Source of the DNA: Pascua guehoae
Lineage: Eukaryota; Basidiomycota; Tremellomycetes; Trichosporonales; Trichosporonaceae
Assembly (NCBI GenBank): GCA_001600415.1
Contig: BCJX01000021.1
Span: forward strand, 124,001 to 188,000
DNA length: 64,000 nt
Direction: 5' to 3'
Part shown: piece by piece, positions 1 to 11,869 of the stretch
Layout: the number at the start of each line of letters is the position of its first letter
How positions within the stretch are numbered: the stretch's first letter is position 1
Notes under the pieces: generated by a model
The model's database searches: none
What the model was told of the DNA's origin: nothing
The model's input: the letters and a program-made list of their open reading frames with translations, nothing else
Translations under genes and position numbers: made by a program

Positions 1-2045
1 ACCTCAGGAAATCGCTGACGTCGATGTAGTTTGGCAGAGTAGCGCTGAGGCCTACGATACGGATGAGAGACTGGCTCGACTCAACCTGCCTGGGTCAGTG
101 GAAGAAAAGGCGTTGTGGACCCACCTGCCGCAAAGTCCTAGCAACAATAGTCTCAATGACAGCACCTCGTTCCTCATTGAGCAGGTGCACCTCGTCGATG
201 ATGAGAAGGCGAACCTTCTGCTGGGTTAGCTACTGCAATTTGCACGATCAGCAACCCACCGAGGCAAGCTCTCCTTCTCCTGTCGGCTTGCGAGTCACAA
301 CATCCCATTTCTCGGGCGTGGTGACGATAATCTGAGTCTCGTTGATCTCTTGACGCGTCATTTGCATGTCACCCGTGAGTTCGCGGACCTTGATGCCGAG
401 CCACGCGAGCTTTTTGCCAAACTTGCGCGTAATCTCAGCCGCGAGGGCCTTCATGGGCGCGACGTAGATGATTTTAAACTTGTCCTTGTCAATGCTGAAG
501 CCCGATGGGTGCGTGCTGCGGCCCTCTTTGACATGACTCTGGAGAACGCGGATGATGGTCATGAGCGCAACGTCGGTTTTACCAGCACCGGTCGGTGCGC
601 AGACCAGCATGTTCTCGTTGGTGCCCATTGCGGTCGGGTGGACGACGCTCTGCATGCGGTTGAGCGCTGTGTAGCCTGGGAAACAGCCGCGTGCGAGGGG
701 AGGCAGCGAGCGGATGAGTACCGGGTGTTCGTTGGCCTTTGGTGGAACCATATTCGGGGGCGGAACAGTGACCTCCTCATATGTGTGCGTCTGTTCGCGA
801 GTGGTGCCAGCAGGCAAGGCAAATTTGCCGCCGTATGACAACCCCGCGTTTACAGATGCCCCAGACATGAACACGTTTGGCAGCTTCTCCTTTTCCTGTG
901 GACCACGTCGCTGATTGTCAGCTGGGATTCCAGTGGGTGTTCTTACCACTCCGTCCTCTGCGAACATGGCTTTTGGCCGGCTCAGCTGCTCTTGGATTCG
1001 ACGTTCAATGTCCTCGGCCGTACCGATGACATCCGTAATGTCGATGACATTCTTGCGGCCCTTTGGTGCTCGTGGTTTGCGCTGCGGGTGAGCATGCTGT
1101 CTTCCTTCCGTTATACTGGTAACTGCTGGAAACGCGCGGTACTCCTGGGCATCTCTCCCAGCGCCCCTTGGCGCACCACGTTCCGACACGTGTTGTGCAA
1201 CTCACCTTGCCTCCACCACGCTCCGCGGCGACAACAGCTTCGCGAACGCCCGGCCGCAGCAGCTCCTCGACGAGCATCAGCCCGTCGCCCTCAAAGCCGA
1301 GGATCTCGACGAGCTCGGACTGGATATCCGCATCGGACCGGGGCGACGAGAGGAGCTCGAGGAGGGACAGGAGGGCCCCAGGTTGGAGATGGCTGGAGTC
1401 AGTTTGCGGGGCTCAGCAGAGGTAGCTGATGAGACGGGATGAGTACCCCAATGAAGGAATCGATGGGCCAATGGAAGAAGGAAAGAGACGCAAGGAAGGC
1501 AGCAAGGAAGGCTGTCGCCGAAGCGTTGGCCCCTCCACCCCATCCTGCACCTGGCACAGCTGGACAGCACAACTCACCTATGCACCCTGGCAACAAGCGT
1601 GCCCACGTCAACGTCCCCGCCGTCCTCCTCGTCCGGCCAGCCGCCGACAACGCTCGCGGCGCCCATCTCATACATGACCTCGTCGTCATTGTGAGCGACC
1701 GCGTCCATGCCCGCGTCTGCGTCCGCTCCGAGGAGAGAGTAGAGTGTCGGCCATGGCGTACGTGCGCCAACGCGAGTTTCGGGGCTGGCATCAGTATCCT
1801 TGTCCAGCGTGTACGTGTAAAGGACCCCAAGATATGCGGCGTGAGGTGACGCGCGTGGGGAGACAGAGTGCTCGAGGGCAGAATAGCACGAACACCACCA
1901 CGTCACCCTCCCCATTGTCACATTGCACCACGACTCACATCTCCGAGGGGACGTCGGCGAGCGCGGCCTCCCACTCGCGGTACGCAGCTGTCGACGGCCC
2001 GGGCTCGCCCACGACCAGCGAGTCGAGGTAGGCTGTTATGTCCAT
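1..2045 (-). CDS. SLH1: SLH1/ASCC3-type Ski2-like RNA helicase, N-terminal part (partial)
   Basis: Superfamily 2 helicase of the ribosome-quality-control trigger complex (yeast Slh1, human ASCC3), which disassembles collided ribosomes in the cytosol. Exons read in phase on the minus strand: 2045-1939, 1784-1578, 1392-1206, 1096-260, 217-125 and 85 to beyond the left edge. Visible in order: an acidic N-terminal helical region, a stretch like the ASCC3 N-terminus ([13 protein letters not shown]), the pre-helicase signature [11 protein letters not shown], Walker [10 protein letters not shown], motif Ia [16 protein letters not shown], the DEVH box (exon 5) and GLSATLPNY (exon 6). The start is chosen because exon 1 ([10 protein letters not shown]...) opens in good phase. 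SLH1 rather than the spliceosomal BRR2 because of the N-terminal length and the wording of the pre-helicase region; BRR2 is the main alternative. The second helicase cassette lies outside the window. Confidence 0.9.
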
Positions 2046-3542
2046 CGTGGTGTGGTCGTGTCGAGTAACGCAAAGGGGGATTCTAGTGTCTATAGTCTAC
2101 TGCTGCTGCAATCAAGATGTGGCGACAAGATGGACAAGGAAAGTGTTGATAGAGAATGAGGAACACGAGCAAGAGGATCAAAGGAGTGCGCGGGTGGGGG
2201 TGGAAGAAGGAGGTGGATTGATGGATGCGCGTCACGGCGATCGAGTTTTGGGCAGTCAACTTTCGGATCCGAAGTGGGCCCCGCATTTTGCTTGCCAACA
2301 ACAGGGTGTGGTGAAAGTGCACGCATGGCACGACACGATGCATTGGTGTGGTACGTGTACTGGGCTGGTCGTGTGCGTGGTCTCTACAACTGAGCATGGT
2401 CCATGTGTATGCAATATACTGTACATGTTATGCACATCATGCATGGGGCACACGTGTGTTGAAGCGTGGATACAACCGTTGTGGCGGTGCAGGACAGATA
2501 CATCAAAAGGGTCTTGCTGACACGCCTGGAAAACTGGAAGATATTTCGCACAAGAGAATAGCGAGAGCCGGGGAGGGAGTAAGACCCTCTCACGCCCAGT
2601 GCTAGTGGAACGGGTTCAAGGTGGGGAGTTTTTCTCTTGGTAAAGGCTGTTTAGTCCATGGGACCGCTAGTCGTGCCAATAAGAATAGAGTTGGGGTGTC
2701 GACGAGAGGAACAAGTGCCTGTAAACTCCTATTGCGGCGACGTACCTCGTCCTAAAATGCCCCAGCCTCACAGAAGACACCGTCTCCTCATTAAAACGTC
2801 GAAACGTCGAAACGAGCTTTCAAGCATGCCTAAAAAACATCGGTTACTGGCCAGAGTACGACGGCAATGTGCGAGAGCAAGCAAGGTTTGTGCACATTGC
2901 TGTTCCCACAAACCCCAACCTCTTTACGACCACCGCATTCCCGGGTGGTTGCACGCTATCTCGCGCGGGGGTGGTTCCGAGGAACAAGCAGGTGGTTGCC
3001 ACACGAGCGAGAGTTAAGGTCGCCCATGAACTGGACCTCAGCAACCAGGACCTACGACTTTACGGTACTCTGCACCCAAACTATTCCCAGACGCCAAGTC
3101 TGTTACCCCGTTTTACCTCTGTCCGCCAATCGTCAAGACTCTATTGATATTTCTCAGTGCTGCTCGACTCGCAGACGTAGCGTGGGCACTAGGCACGCGG
3201 AATAAGGCTTTGGGGTCGCCGTTCATGTCGCATGGGTACGCATTGGACCGATGGAGAGCACTGGGTTTAATCTCGGTAACGGATGAGGGCACCGTGCAAT
3301 GTTTCCATGGGGATGAGGGTTACAGTTTTCGCGAGACGGATCATGACGGGGTCTAGAGTATGTCGGGCCTTGTCGTCGACCTGGCCAACTCGCGTGTCCT
3401 CGACTTAAGACTCGCGCGTCGTCGACCTGTAGGCCGTGAGCCATTTCGGTGGCACTGAAGCGTTGGGGACGACTGCAGAATATATAAGAGGACGAGATCC
3501 GCTTCCGAGCCGAGGCAACGACCAACCCACCCCAACACCACA
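2046..3542. other. intergenic, SLH1 to ferric reductase (divergent promoters)
   Basis: No convincing gene. Reading frames here are short and change frame without splice signals. It must hold the promoters of the divergent helicase and ferric reductase genes; only the TATA box near 3481 is distinct. Confidence 0.6.
3481..3488 (+). promoter_or_regulatory. TATA box of the ferric reductase gene
   Basis: TATATAAG lies 55-62 bases upstream of the ATG at 3543, a position expected for a TATA-driven fungal promoter with a short leader. Iron-regulated reductase genes are often TATA-driven; no GATA-type iron site was verified. Confidence 0.55.
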
Positions 3543-6197
3543 ATGGACCTGTTCATCCGCCACGGCCACGCAGAGGAGGAAGGCACCTACGACGCCAAGG
3601 GGCGGTACATGCCCACCCCCGACGAGCGGACAGCGTACCAGGCGGCCCGGATCCCGTGGGCCGACTTTGTAGTGTACGGGTACTACACACTGGCGGTCTT
3701 ATGCGGGACGCTGTTCGTGGCCATGGCGCTCAACGCCAACTGGAAAGTACGCGTGCGGTACGGCACGCGCGTGCCCGGGTATCGGAGGGCGGCGGCGCTG
3801 CTCCGCCTCGCGACGTATCCCCGCCTGCGGACGGTGGGGATTCTCGACTGGTTCTGGACCGTGGGACCGCTGGGGCCCAATATCCTCCTCTTTGGCGGGC
3901 TCGTGTATGCGTCGTGCCTCTGCTGGATCTCAAAGTACTACTACTATGCGCCGTTCTATGGCAGTGCGCCGCTGTTTCTCCGCTCAGAGTGGATCGCCAT
4001 GGCCACCATGCCTTTTGTCTAGTGAGAACGACCATGTCCTCGTCCTCTGTCTCCCCTCGTCTGGTCTGTCTCTCCTCGTCCTTTCTGTCTCCCTCGTGTT
4101 TTGCTGTATACCTTTGTCTTTACTCTGTCTCCCTTCGTCTTTTCCTCTGTCTGCGTTCTGCCCCAGTTTCGGTCCCAGTCGCCCCTCCTCCTCTCGCTCA
4201 GTCACCTCTACTTATCCTCTCCCCCAGACACCCATCCTGGTCCTCCTTCTCCTCTCCCCCAGTCAACCTTCCTCGTCGTCCTCCTCTTTCTCGTCGTCCT
4301 CGTCGTCCTCGTCGTCCTCGTCTATCCTCCTCCTCCTCCTCGTCCTCCTCCTCATCTTACCTCCTCCCCCTCTCCGCACACCCCACCCCCCACACGCTAA
4401 CCCCAGCGTCCTCGGCTCCAAGCGCAACCTCATCTCCCTCCTCACCGGCGTCTCCCACACAAAGCTCCAGGTCCTGCACCAGGGCGCCGCGCTCAACTTC
4501 TTCTACATGTCCCTCGTCCACTCGGTTGCCGCCTGTGTGCGTGCCAACCGGGAAATCGGACTTGTCAAGACGGTCCTGACCGACGACATTTACGTGTCGG
4601 GCTTTGTGGCGCTGGCGCCGTTGTGTGTGCTTGTCGTTGGCGGGCTGCCTCCTTTTCGGTATGTCGGAAACTGGAGCGTGTGGTGTAGCATCGTGTGGTG
4701 TAGCATCGTGTGGTGTAGCATCGTGTGGTGTAGCATCGTGTGGTGTAGCATCGTGTGGTGTAGCATCGTGTGGTGTAGACATCGTGTGGCCGAGTGGCGG
4801 TGGCGGTGTGACAGTGTTGGCTGGCGTATATTTTGGTATGACTATTGACATACAAGCCGGTACACCTACGAGCTCTTCTGGTACTGCCACGCGACCATGG
4901 CCGTCTTCTTCCTCGGCGCCCTGTTCTGGCACGGCTACAATCTGCTCGACAACAAGTGAGTCGGCCAAGTTACTGGCGCCTGGAAAGTCGCCGGGCTGTT
5001 CTGTCCGTCGAGCCGTGGGACTGCTCGGCTCTCGCGTCTCTGCGGCTCATGACTTTCAGAGTGCACCGGCAGAAAACAAACCAAAGCAAAACACAAATCC
5101 CCCTCGCCCAAAGCCACTGCAGGACTAACCACCAGCGCCTACTGCGCCGCCACCATAATCCTCTTCCTCGGCGCGGCCCTGTGGCGTCTGGGGCGGCATG
5201 CTCCTGCACAACGCCACGCTGCACAACGCGACCGTCGAGATCGCCGACGGCGCGACTTTGCGGATCACAATCCCGACGACGCTGCGGTGGAAGGCGGGGC
5301 AGCATGTATTCGTGCGCTTTGCGTCGGTGCGTCCCCTCGAGTCGCACCCGTTTACGATCGCGACCCCCTGCCCCGAGGGGGAGGGGGAACGCGCCATGGT
5401 GTTCCTGATCCGCACAAAGCGGGGGTTTACGCGCGCCCTCGCCGAGCGTGTCGGCGCGGGTAGGGCGCAGTTCAAGGTGCTCGTCGACGGGGCGTACGGG
5501 CACGGCGCGGACGAGCTCGCGGCCTTCGACCACGTCCTGGTGTATATTGGCGGGAGCGGGATTTCGTGGGGTGCCGGCGTGCTCCGGGCGCTGTGTGCGG
5601 CCCAAGTCGTGCCCCAGCTCACGCTCGTCTTTGCCGTTCGCGATGCTTGTGAGTTGGCATTCCGGGTTCAAGCTCACGCCCAGCGGCGCTGTCGTGGTTC
5701 CAGGACGAGCTGGCGGCGCTCCAAGGCCGCGGCGTCAAGGTATCCATCTTTATCACGGGCACGCCCCAGTTGTCAACTCTCGAGAACAAGGCTGGTGCAG
5801 TCGACCTAGCCACGCCGCCCGACTCGCCAAAGGAGCACGCCATCGAGCCCGCGTACGGCCGCCCCGACCTCCCGGCCCTCATACACCAGGAGATCCGGGC
5901 GCGCGCGGGCACGGTCGCCGTCTGTGGTGAGTCTGGCGTCTCGACAATGTCGAAACTGTTAGACCTCTACCGCTGCACAAAAGAGAATCAATTACAACCA
6001 GCGTGTGACTACCATTGCCACAGAAACTCGTCCTGCCTCTCAATGTAAGCGCGTAAACTCACATCCCAGGCTGCGGACCCGCCTCGCTCCTCGCCGACGT
6101 CGCAAACGCCGTGTCCCGCGCCCAAGTCGATATCCTCGCCGGACGCCTGCCCCGCGTCGACGAGCTCTACCTCGTCACCGAGGCCTATGGGTGGTGA
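3543..6197 (+). CDS. ferric/cupric-chelate reductase (FRE family), with an apparent frameshift
   Basis: Plasma-membrane flavocytochrome that reduces extracellular Fe(III)/Cu(II) with NADPH. Exons: 3543-4021, 4407-4658, 4857-4955, 5136-5648, 5684-5926, 6070-6197, about 570 aa. Seen: several N-terminal membrane segments, a His-bearing segment (GVSHTKLQVLHQG), the family motif YELFWYCHATM, then the FAD-binding site RPLESHPFTIA, the NADPH site YIGGSGIS, a late VCGCGPASL and a C-terminal EAYGW. This order matches ferric reductases and NADPH oxidases; the plain N-terminus without EF hands favours FRE. Odd: in exon 4 the frame must shift by one base at about 5182-5190 (between ALW and GGMLLHNA), with no room for an intron. 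All other junctions are in phase, so this is either an assembly error or a recent null allele. Intron 1 is 385 nt of CT-rich repeat and intron 2 carries a minisatellite. Confidence 0.9.
4022..4406 (+). repeat. CT-rich low-complexity intron of the ferric reductase gene
   Basis: The intron starts GTGAGA and ends CTAACCCCAG. Nearly the whole sense strand is pyrimidine, with TC-rich repeats and a core of CGTCCT/CCTCGT trinucleotide repeats at about 4265-4350. It is several times longer than the 35-110 nt introns typical of this window. Long open frames across it are only a product of the repeat. Confidence 0.8.
4678..4783 (+). repeat. 15-bp minisatellite inside a ferric reductase intron
   Basis: Unit GTGTGGTGTAGCATC repeats six times perfectly (4678-4767), followed by one imperfect copy. 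It lies within the 198-nt intron 4659-4856. In another frame it reads as a GVASC repeat, but the exons on either side join in phase without it. Confidence 0.9.
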
Positions 6198-7058
6198 ACG
6201 AGAGTGGTAGTCAGCTACCTGCCATGCACGACAAAAAAAAACACACACACACGCACGTGGATATGTACGTACAGTACACACTTGTGGTGCAAAAACCAAA
6301 CGGCTTGTGGGCACGAGATGCAACGAGATGCAAAACGTCCGTTGGCACGAGATGCTCGCGATTGTGGCGGTTTGCACCTGAGCCAGTCCCACATCTCATT
6401 AACCGCACTTGGCTTCCAGGGTGGTTGACGCAGTTTATCCTGGCCTGCATCACTCCAAGAGGGTCTTGATGTTGACAGTCGCAACGGCTCGTAAACGACA
6501 GGATAGCACTGGGCATGGCTGAACAGATGGGGACGTCGGCCCACTGCTTACCAACGTAACCGTGGGAGAGTCGTAGGTCTTTCCACAAATGCACAAACGT
6601 CAAACCTTGCCCATGTCATGCATGCTATGCATAACGCACGCCCGCATGCATGCACGCGTAACCGCGCGTGAACGCGTGAACAGCCAAGCATGGCATGCAT
6701 GCCAAGCACAGCATATTCTGGCAGTTGACAGTCAGTTGGTCAGCCCGACGACAAAGCGTATAGCCATGTTTGTCGCTCGTGGTTCTCACATGATGCATTA
6801 GATGAAGAAAAAATGATACACGGCCTCTGCCGCTCTACAGTGTTCACAGATCTCGAGCTTGGATGTCCAAGCCCGAGACGCCTTGTATTGTGTTTGCGCG
6901 ACGAGCATGTACGTGCACGTAAGCGTCCAGTGCTCACGGCGTGCTACAACCGGGGCGGCGACGCGCACACCCGCCCGCTTTTTGGGTTTTCCCTTTGTTA
7001 TCTCTATCTTCTCCACGCTACGCTGGCCTCACATATCCACACACTTCCACTCGAAAAC
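6198..7058. other. intergenic between convergent 3' ends
   Basis: Lies between the 3' ends of the ferric reductase and EDC4 genes. Contains an A-run followed by a CA repeat (6233-6256) and a stretch rich in GCATGC-type words (6620-6700). No gene seen. Confidence 0.6.
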
Positions 7059-10000
7059 TCAACCAGAGCGCGTCTTGCCCGCCTGCTGCGTGTTCTGGTG
7101 CACAACGTCGAGCGTCGAGCGCAGCACATTCGTGTGTGCGACAGCCATGGGGTCGTTACCAAGGCGCTGCAGCTGGACGAGCATACTGCTGATCGCGGGG
7201 CCGACGACACTCGCCACACGGGGGAAGTAGGTCGCGATCGCGGGGTCGCGCACGTCAATCAGACCGGCCGCGCGCCGGAGCCACGTCGCTGCAGTCTGGA
7301 AGAGCGGGTTGTGTGGCTCAATGTCAGGGAGAGCCGACGAGAGCTGAGTGTTAGTGGAGGGCTCGAGCGGGGGTCCGTGACAGTCTCCTATTGCAAGACT
7401 TACCCGATGCAGGAGCGTGAGCAGCACGGCCTGGCTCAGTGGGCTCCTTCCCGCCGTGGGAAGGATGGCGTCCGTCTGCGAAGCAAATTCAGAGACCAAC
7501 TTGAGCGTCGCAGGCACAGTCTGTTGCCCCAGAGCCTGAAGGAAGGCGTCCTCGAGGTGTGGCTGGGGCGCGACCGCAGCTGGCTGCTGGCTGGGGTGGT
7601 TACCGCCAACGACGGCGCCGAGGCTCGCAGGGACTGGGGTGATGCCGGTGGACGAGTGCCCCGACGACGGAAGACCAGGAGAGAGGGGTCCACGGGGACC
7701 AGACATGGTACGTTGCAGCGGTGCAGTAGCCATAGAGCCATTGGCATGGGTGTTTTGAACAGAGAGCGCGGCCACCTGCTTTTGGAGCTCGGCAACATTG
7801 GCTGCCAAGGTGCGAATCATGGCGTTGGTCTCGTCGTGCGCCTCGCCCTGGTCGGACACGACATCCTTGCGAATCTGGACCATTTCGCGCTTGAGCTCAG
7901 CGGCAAGCGTGTCATACACCCGCGTCGTCGCAGCATTCAGCGCAGGGACCAGTGCCTGCGAAACCGCATCGTTGACAGCGCGCTCGACGGCGGGCTGGAC
8001 GACGGTCGCAATCGTGCGCGGGACGGCAGGCGCGAGTGCACGCTCCAGGTCGCGTCCGACTGCAGCGTGCAGCGCGCCAGTGTCGAGAGCTGCAGAGACA
8101 ATGGATGGAAGAACCCGGTTCAACTCGGTGGCAACGACGCTCGGGATGGCCGACTTGAGTTGCGTTGAAACAGCCGCCGATACAGCCGACGTAAGAACGC
8201 CCTCGTCCAGGCGAGCTGACACCGCAGACACCTCCTTGGCAAAGGCCTGGCGCAGCTGGTTGGAAACACGGTCCTCGGACTGGGGGGTGAGCACTAAACA
8301 TAGCAGGGTTGCGTACCTTGCGCAGTGCCTTGGCAAGGTCATCAGCTGTGAGTCCGCTAGGCGTTGATGGCCGCTCGTTGGGAACGTCACGTGTGGTGGT
8401 CGTCGGCGTGGATGGAGAGGGAGCTACAGGCGCCTGAACAACCTCCCTCTGTGCCGACTTGTCCTTCTTGCCTGCCTTCTTCTCCTTTTTGGGCTCGGGG
8501 GCAGGCTGCGCAGTCTTCGGGAGCGTGGAAAAAATGGCGCGGTCCACCTGCGCCTGGTTGATACCGCTGGGGGTCGCGTACAGGAGGTCAATGTCCGAGT
8601 CGGCGGCACCGAGGACAAAGCTAAGCACAGGGTCGAGCGGGAACTCGGCAATAGTGTCAAACACAGGGACGGGCGCGCGGTCACTAACGTCACGGAACGG
8701 CGGGTGGCCCTTGAGCGCATAGTGGAGTGCGTAGACTGAGCCACGGGCAAATGGCGCAATGTAGAGGAGCTGGCGGTCTGGGTCGTACTCGGCGTGGGCA
8801 AAGTGCAACGCCGGAGGCGAAGGGCCAGGTGCGACAAACTTGACCGTGGTGAGAATGGCAAGCACCTGGGTGATCTGAACGAGGTCAAAGACAGTGTCGT
8901 TGCCGCGCCCGACGAGAATGTTGGCCTCGCAGAACCGCACCGACGTCGGCGGAAGCGCCGTCGAGGCCGGAAGCTGGCGCTGCCATACCCGGTTCAGGTT
9001 GGCCACCGAGTAGAGGCAAAAGTGGCCAGACGACGAGAGGAGGCCGATGGCCTGCTGCATTGCGTTGATGCAGAACGAGACGAGCACGCCGTTTGTCTTG
9101 AGCACCTTGGCGGCGCTCAGGACCTCGCGCGCGTTGACATGGGGGTCCTCGCGGCTGGAAGGCTTGACAAACACCACACCGTCGGTGCCGCCGACCACAA
9201 GCCAGTCGGCAGACGGCCCATCGCGCTTGACCCACTCGACGCGGTTGACGTCTCCTAGCTGCTGCTCGGCCGGGACCGAGTCGGGGTCAATGGGGCCCAA
9301 ACGGAAGATGAGGGGCACAGAAGGGTCGTCGCGTTCCCACGTCTGGGGCACACGGTAGACTGAGACGGCCCCATCGACACCAACGACGGCAAGGGCGTCA
9401 GGGGAAGCGGCAATGTCAATGATCGAGCCCCCGCCCTCGAGCTGGATGACGGTGCGAGCACCAGATGCCCAGTCGATGAGGCGCACACGGCCCCGGGGCA
9501 GCGTGTACGCAAACCATCCTTTGGTGGTGGCGACGCTGCGGCCGCGCTGGAATGCAATGTTCTCAGCCTTCATGATCGTCGTAGGCACAATCTGGACGCT
9601 ACCGGGTGCGTTGGCGAGCACATCCGGGTTTGGCCTGGAGAGATCAATCGTGATGGGACCCGCGGGGAGAGATTTGGGTCTGCACACGTTAGCATGAGTG
9701 CTGCAGCAGCTGCGGAAAGAACCCGACTCACCCTGACCCCTCGACATTCTTTGCGACCTTGCTTGCGAGCCATGGAAGGCCCAGGTCCTTTGACGCCTTT
9801 GGAGTCGGCGCGACGGGCGACGACGTAGACGCAGCAGATGTCCTGCGCGAGTGGCGGGCGACCTGGGCGTGCCTGACGGGGGGCGACTTTGAGCGGACGG
9901 GCGCGAGTGGGACTGATGCTGCAGCCGGAGGAACAGGAGAGGGCGCAGCGGACACCGGGGTGGAAATGGACGCGGCAGACGCTGCCGATGAGGGAAGGGG

Positions 10001-11369
10001 CGAAGCCGATGCAGCTGCCTTGACTGGGACGGCAGGTGGCGGGGCGACGGGCTCGACCGACTTTGCGGGCGACGCCGACGTCGTGCGCGGGGTATCAAAC
10101 ACGTCAAAGGGAGATACGAAATCGAAAATGGACTTCTTTGGTGGGGCTGGCGGCGCGGGCGGTGTCGCTGCGGCAGTGGCGTCTGCTGCGGGAGGTGCAG
10201 CGGACGCTGTCGGTGCGGACGCGGCCTGCGGCGCAGGCGGATTAGAAGAGGCAGAGACGGGCGCAGTCGTGGGAGTCATCACGGGCGAGACCACTTGCTG
10301 GAGTGAAGGAGGCAGAGGAGGAAGCGAGACGGGAACAGTGTGTTCTTGGGGGAGAACAGCAGACGGTGCGGTGGGGGGTCTAGTATGTCAGCAATGACGT
10401 GAGGATGGTGGGAGGGGCACTGGCGACGCCGCATGCGGATCACGGGGATCAACGGGGCTAGCGGGCTGCTGATGCGACGTACGACTTGAGAACATTCAGA
10501 AGAGACGACTTGCGCGCCTCATTGCGTGCCTCGTCGGTGCCACCGGGGCGTTCCCCGCCGCCGCCGCCGCCGAGAGAGAGCATGCCGAGGAGCTTGGCTT
10601 GGTGCGGGGGCGAGAAAGTGGGTGGCGAGCGCGCGGGCGAGGAGCCGTTTGGCGATGGCCCAGTGGGGGAGCGTACCGATGCAGAACGAGATGCGGGTCC
10701 CGACGCAGGCCCCGAGAAGGAGCCGGTGCGCCCCACCGCCGACGACGCCGAGCCCATCGACTGCGTACGGATGACGGGTGCACCGACGCCCGGAATGGGG
10801 ACGGGGACTGTGGCCACTGGCGGCGTGGCACGAGTCACGGCCGCGGTACCAGCCGAGCCCGGCGGTGTACCCTTTGACGCATTGAAGGTGGCAGAGGGAC
10901 CGCGGGAAGCTGGCGTCGACGAGATGGACTTGAAGAGATCGTCGATCGACACGGCCTGGATCTGCGGGGGTGGTGTGGGCGCCGCATGCTGCTGCTGGAC
11001 GGGTGGGCCCGAACTGGCGCTCTTGAGCATCGCCAGCAAGGGGTTGTCCATGCTGGCGGCTGGGGGAGGGGGGGGGCAGCTCATCATTTTGTTCTCGGCG
11101 CGTGAGTATGGGTCTTGTCGCCCGGCAAGGCTGGGCATGGGGAGGTATGATGGCGGGCGGAATGTGTTGTGAGAGGGGGGGGACGAGGGGAAGGGGGAGG
11201 GGAGGGGGAGGGGGACAGAGGGGCGGCAACCAAGTGAGACCCAAGGGGACAGACTCGGGGGGGGGGGCAGCTGGGGGGCAGGGGTGTGTGCTCTACCTGT
11301 GCACAGGCTGTAAGGAGGCTGCTGGCTGGCTTTTGCTTTTGACGATGATTCAGTCGTCTCGGTTGTCAT
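7059..11369 (-). CDS. EDC4: EDC4/Ge-1-like mRNA decapping scaffold
   Basis: Processing-body scaffold that links the decapping enzyme Dcp2 and its activators (human EDC4, fission yeast Pdc1). Exons in phase: 11369-11297, about 11059-10483, 10379-9732, 9679-8317, 8279-7404, 7343-7059; about 1273 aa. Seen: a low-complexity Pro/Ser/Ala N-terminus with short motifs (NPLLAMLKS, SIDDLFKSI), a central beta-rich part resembling the Ge-1 WD40 region (ADWLVVGGTDGVV), a charged linker, an amphipathic helical stretch (LDEGVLTSAVSAAV...) and a C-terminal domain whose order matches EDC4: AFLQALGQQTVPATLKLVSE, then PLSQAVLLTLLHR, then DPAIATYFPRVASVV. The first intron (about 11060-11296, poly-C-rich) is inferred; without it the frame also stays open through a proline-rich stretch, so the N-terminus is uncertain. 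The call rests on pattern matching, not a search. Confidence 0.8.
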
Positions 11370-11869
11370 TGTGGGTGGTGGCTCGTCGCGTGCGTTTGCT
11401 CATAGGGTAGAATTTGCTTCCGTCTCTCAACAGTTGATCCGCAACCGGCCCGAAGACATCAGGGTACAAAAATCCGCCAGACCGGCAAGCATCGGCGCCC
11501 ATCCTGGCCATCCTGAGACAAAGCCACGTGGACCACGCGACATGACCGCTGTGCTGTGGACCCGAGATGGGGGATGGACGTATGACGTTGTTCGGAACAG
11601 TCATTTTCGGGGTACAACGACGTACAAGTTTGCCATCTTGTATGTACGCCGGCGGGAACCGGCGGCAATTGAAACAAACCGCGTCGCTTGTTTTTCTAGA
11701 CCCCATGGTACGACACAGACTCTCCCCGTCACTCTTACTCTTCACTGTCGACCAACTCCTTGCATTGCTCTCTTCTCATTACTCGACTCCGGTTGCCCGC
11801 AACCGTACCGCTACATCCCTTCCATCTCCACCTTCCTCCACCCCACCCCCCCTCCTTGCCTCCCACCTA
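11370..11869. other. bidirectional promoter region, EDC4/HEM14
   Basis: Five hundred bases between divergent starts. Pyrimidine-rich on the plus strand just upstream of HEM14 (11800-11868), as in many fungal leaders. No clear TATA box. Confidence 0.5.

Noticed and set aside
1097..1189. SLH1 start inside 1097-1189 (GTG at 1189)
   Set aside because: This stretch is the intron between exons 3 and 4; upstream exons give a proper ATG start at 2045.
4678..4783. CRISPR-like array
   Set aside because: Contiguous 15-bp units without spacers in a eukaryotic intron.
3892..4848. 318-aa Ser/Leu-rich frame
   Set aside because: Runs through the CT-rich intron and overlaps the reductase exons in a wrong frame.
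4604..5128. Open frame with GVASC repeats (plus strand), and the mirror frame on the minus strand
   Set aside because: It is the intronic 15-bp minisatellite of the ferric reductase; the reductase exons join in phase without it.
6813..8168. 451-aa plus-strand frame
   Set aside because: Antisense shadow of the EDC4 C-terminal exons; Arg/His-rich and no domain.
7912..10107. 731-aa frame as one gene
   Set aside because: Its N-terminal part is a wrong-frame read of the EDC4 exon 10379-9732 and it runs past the intron at 8280-8316; only the middle is real coding sequence.
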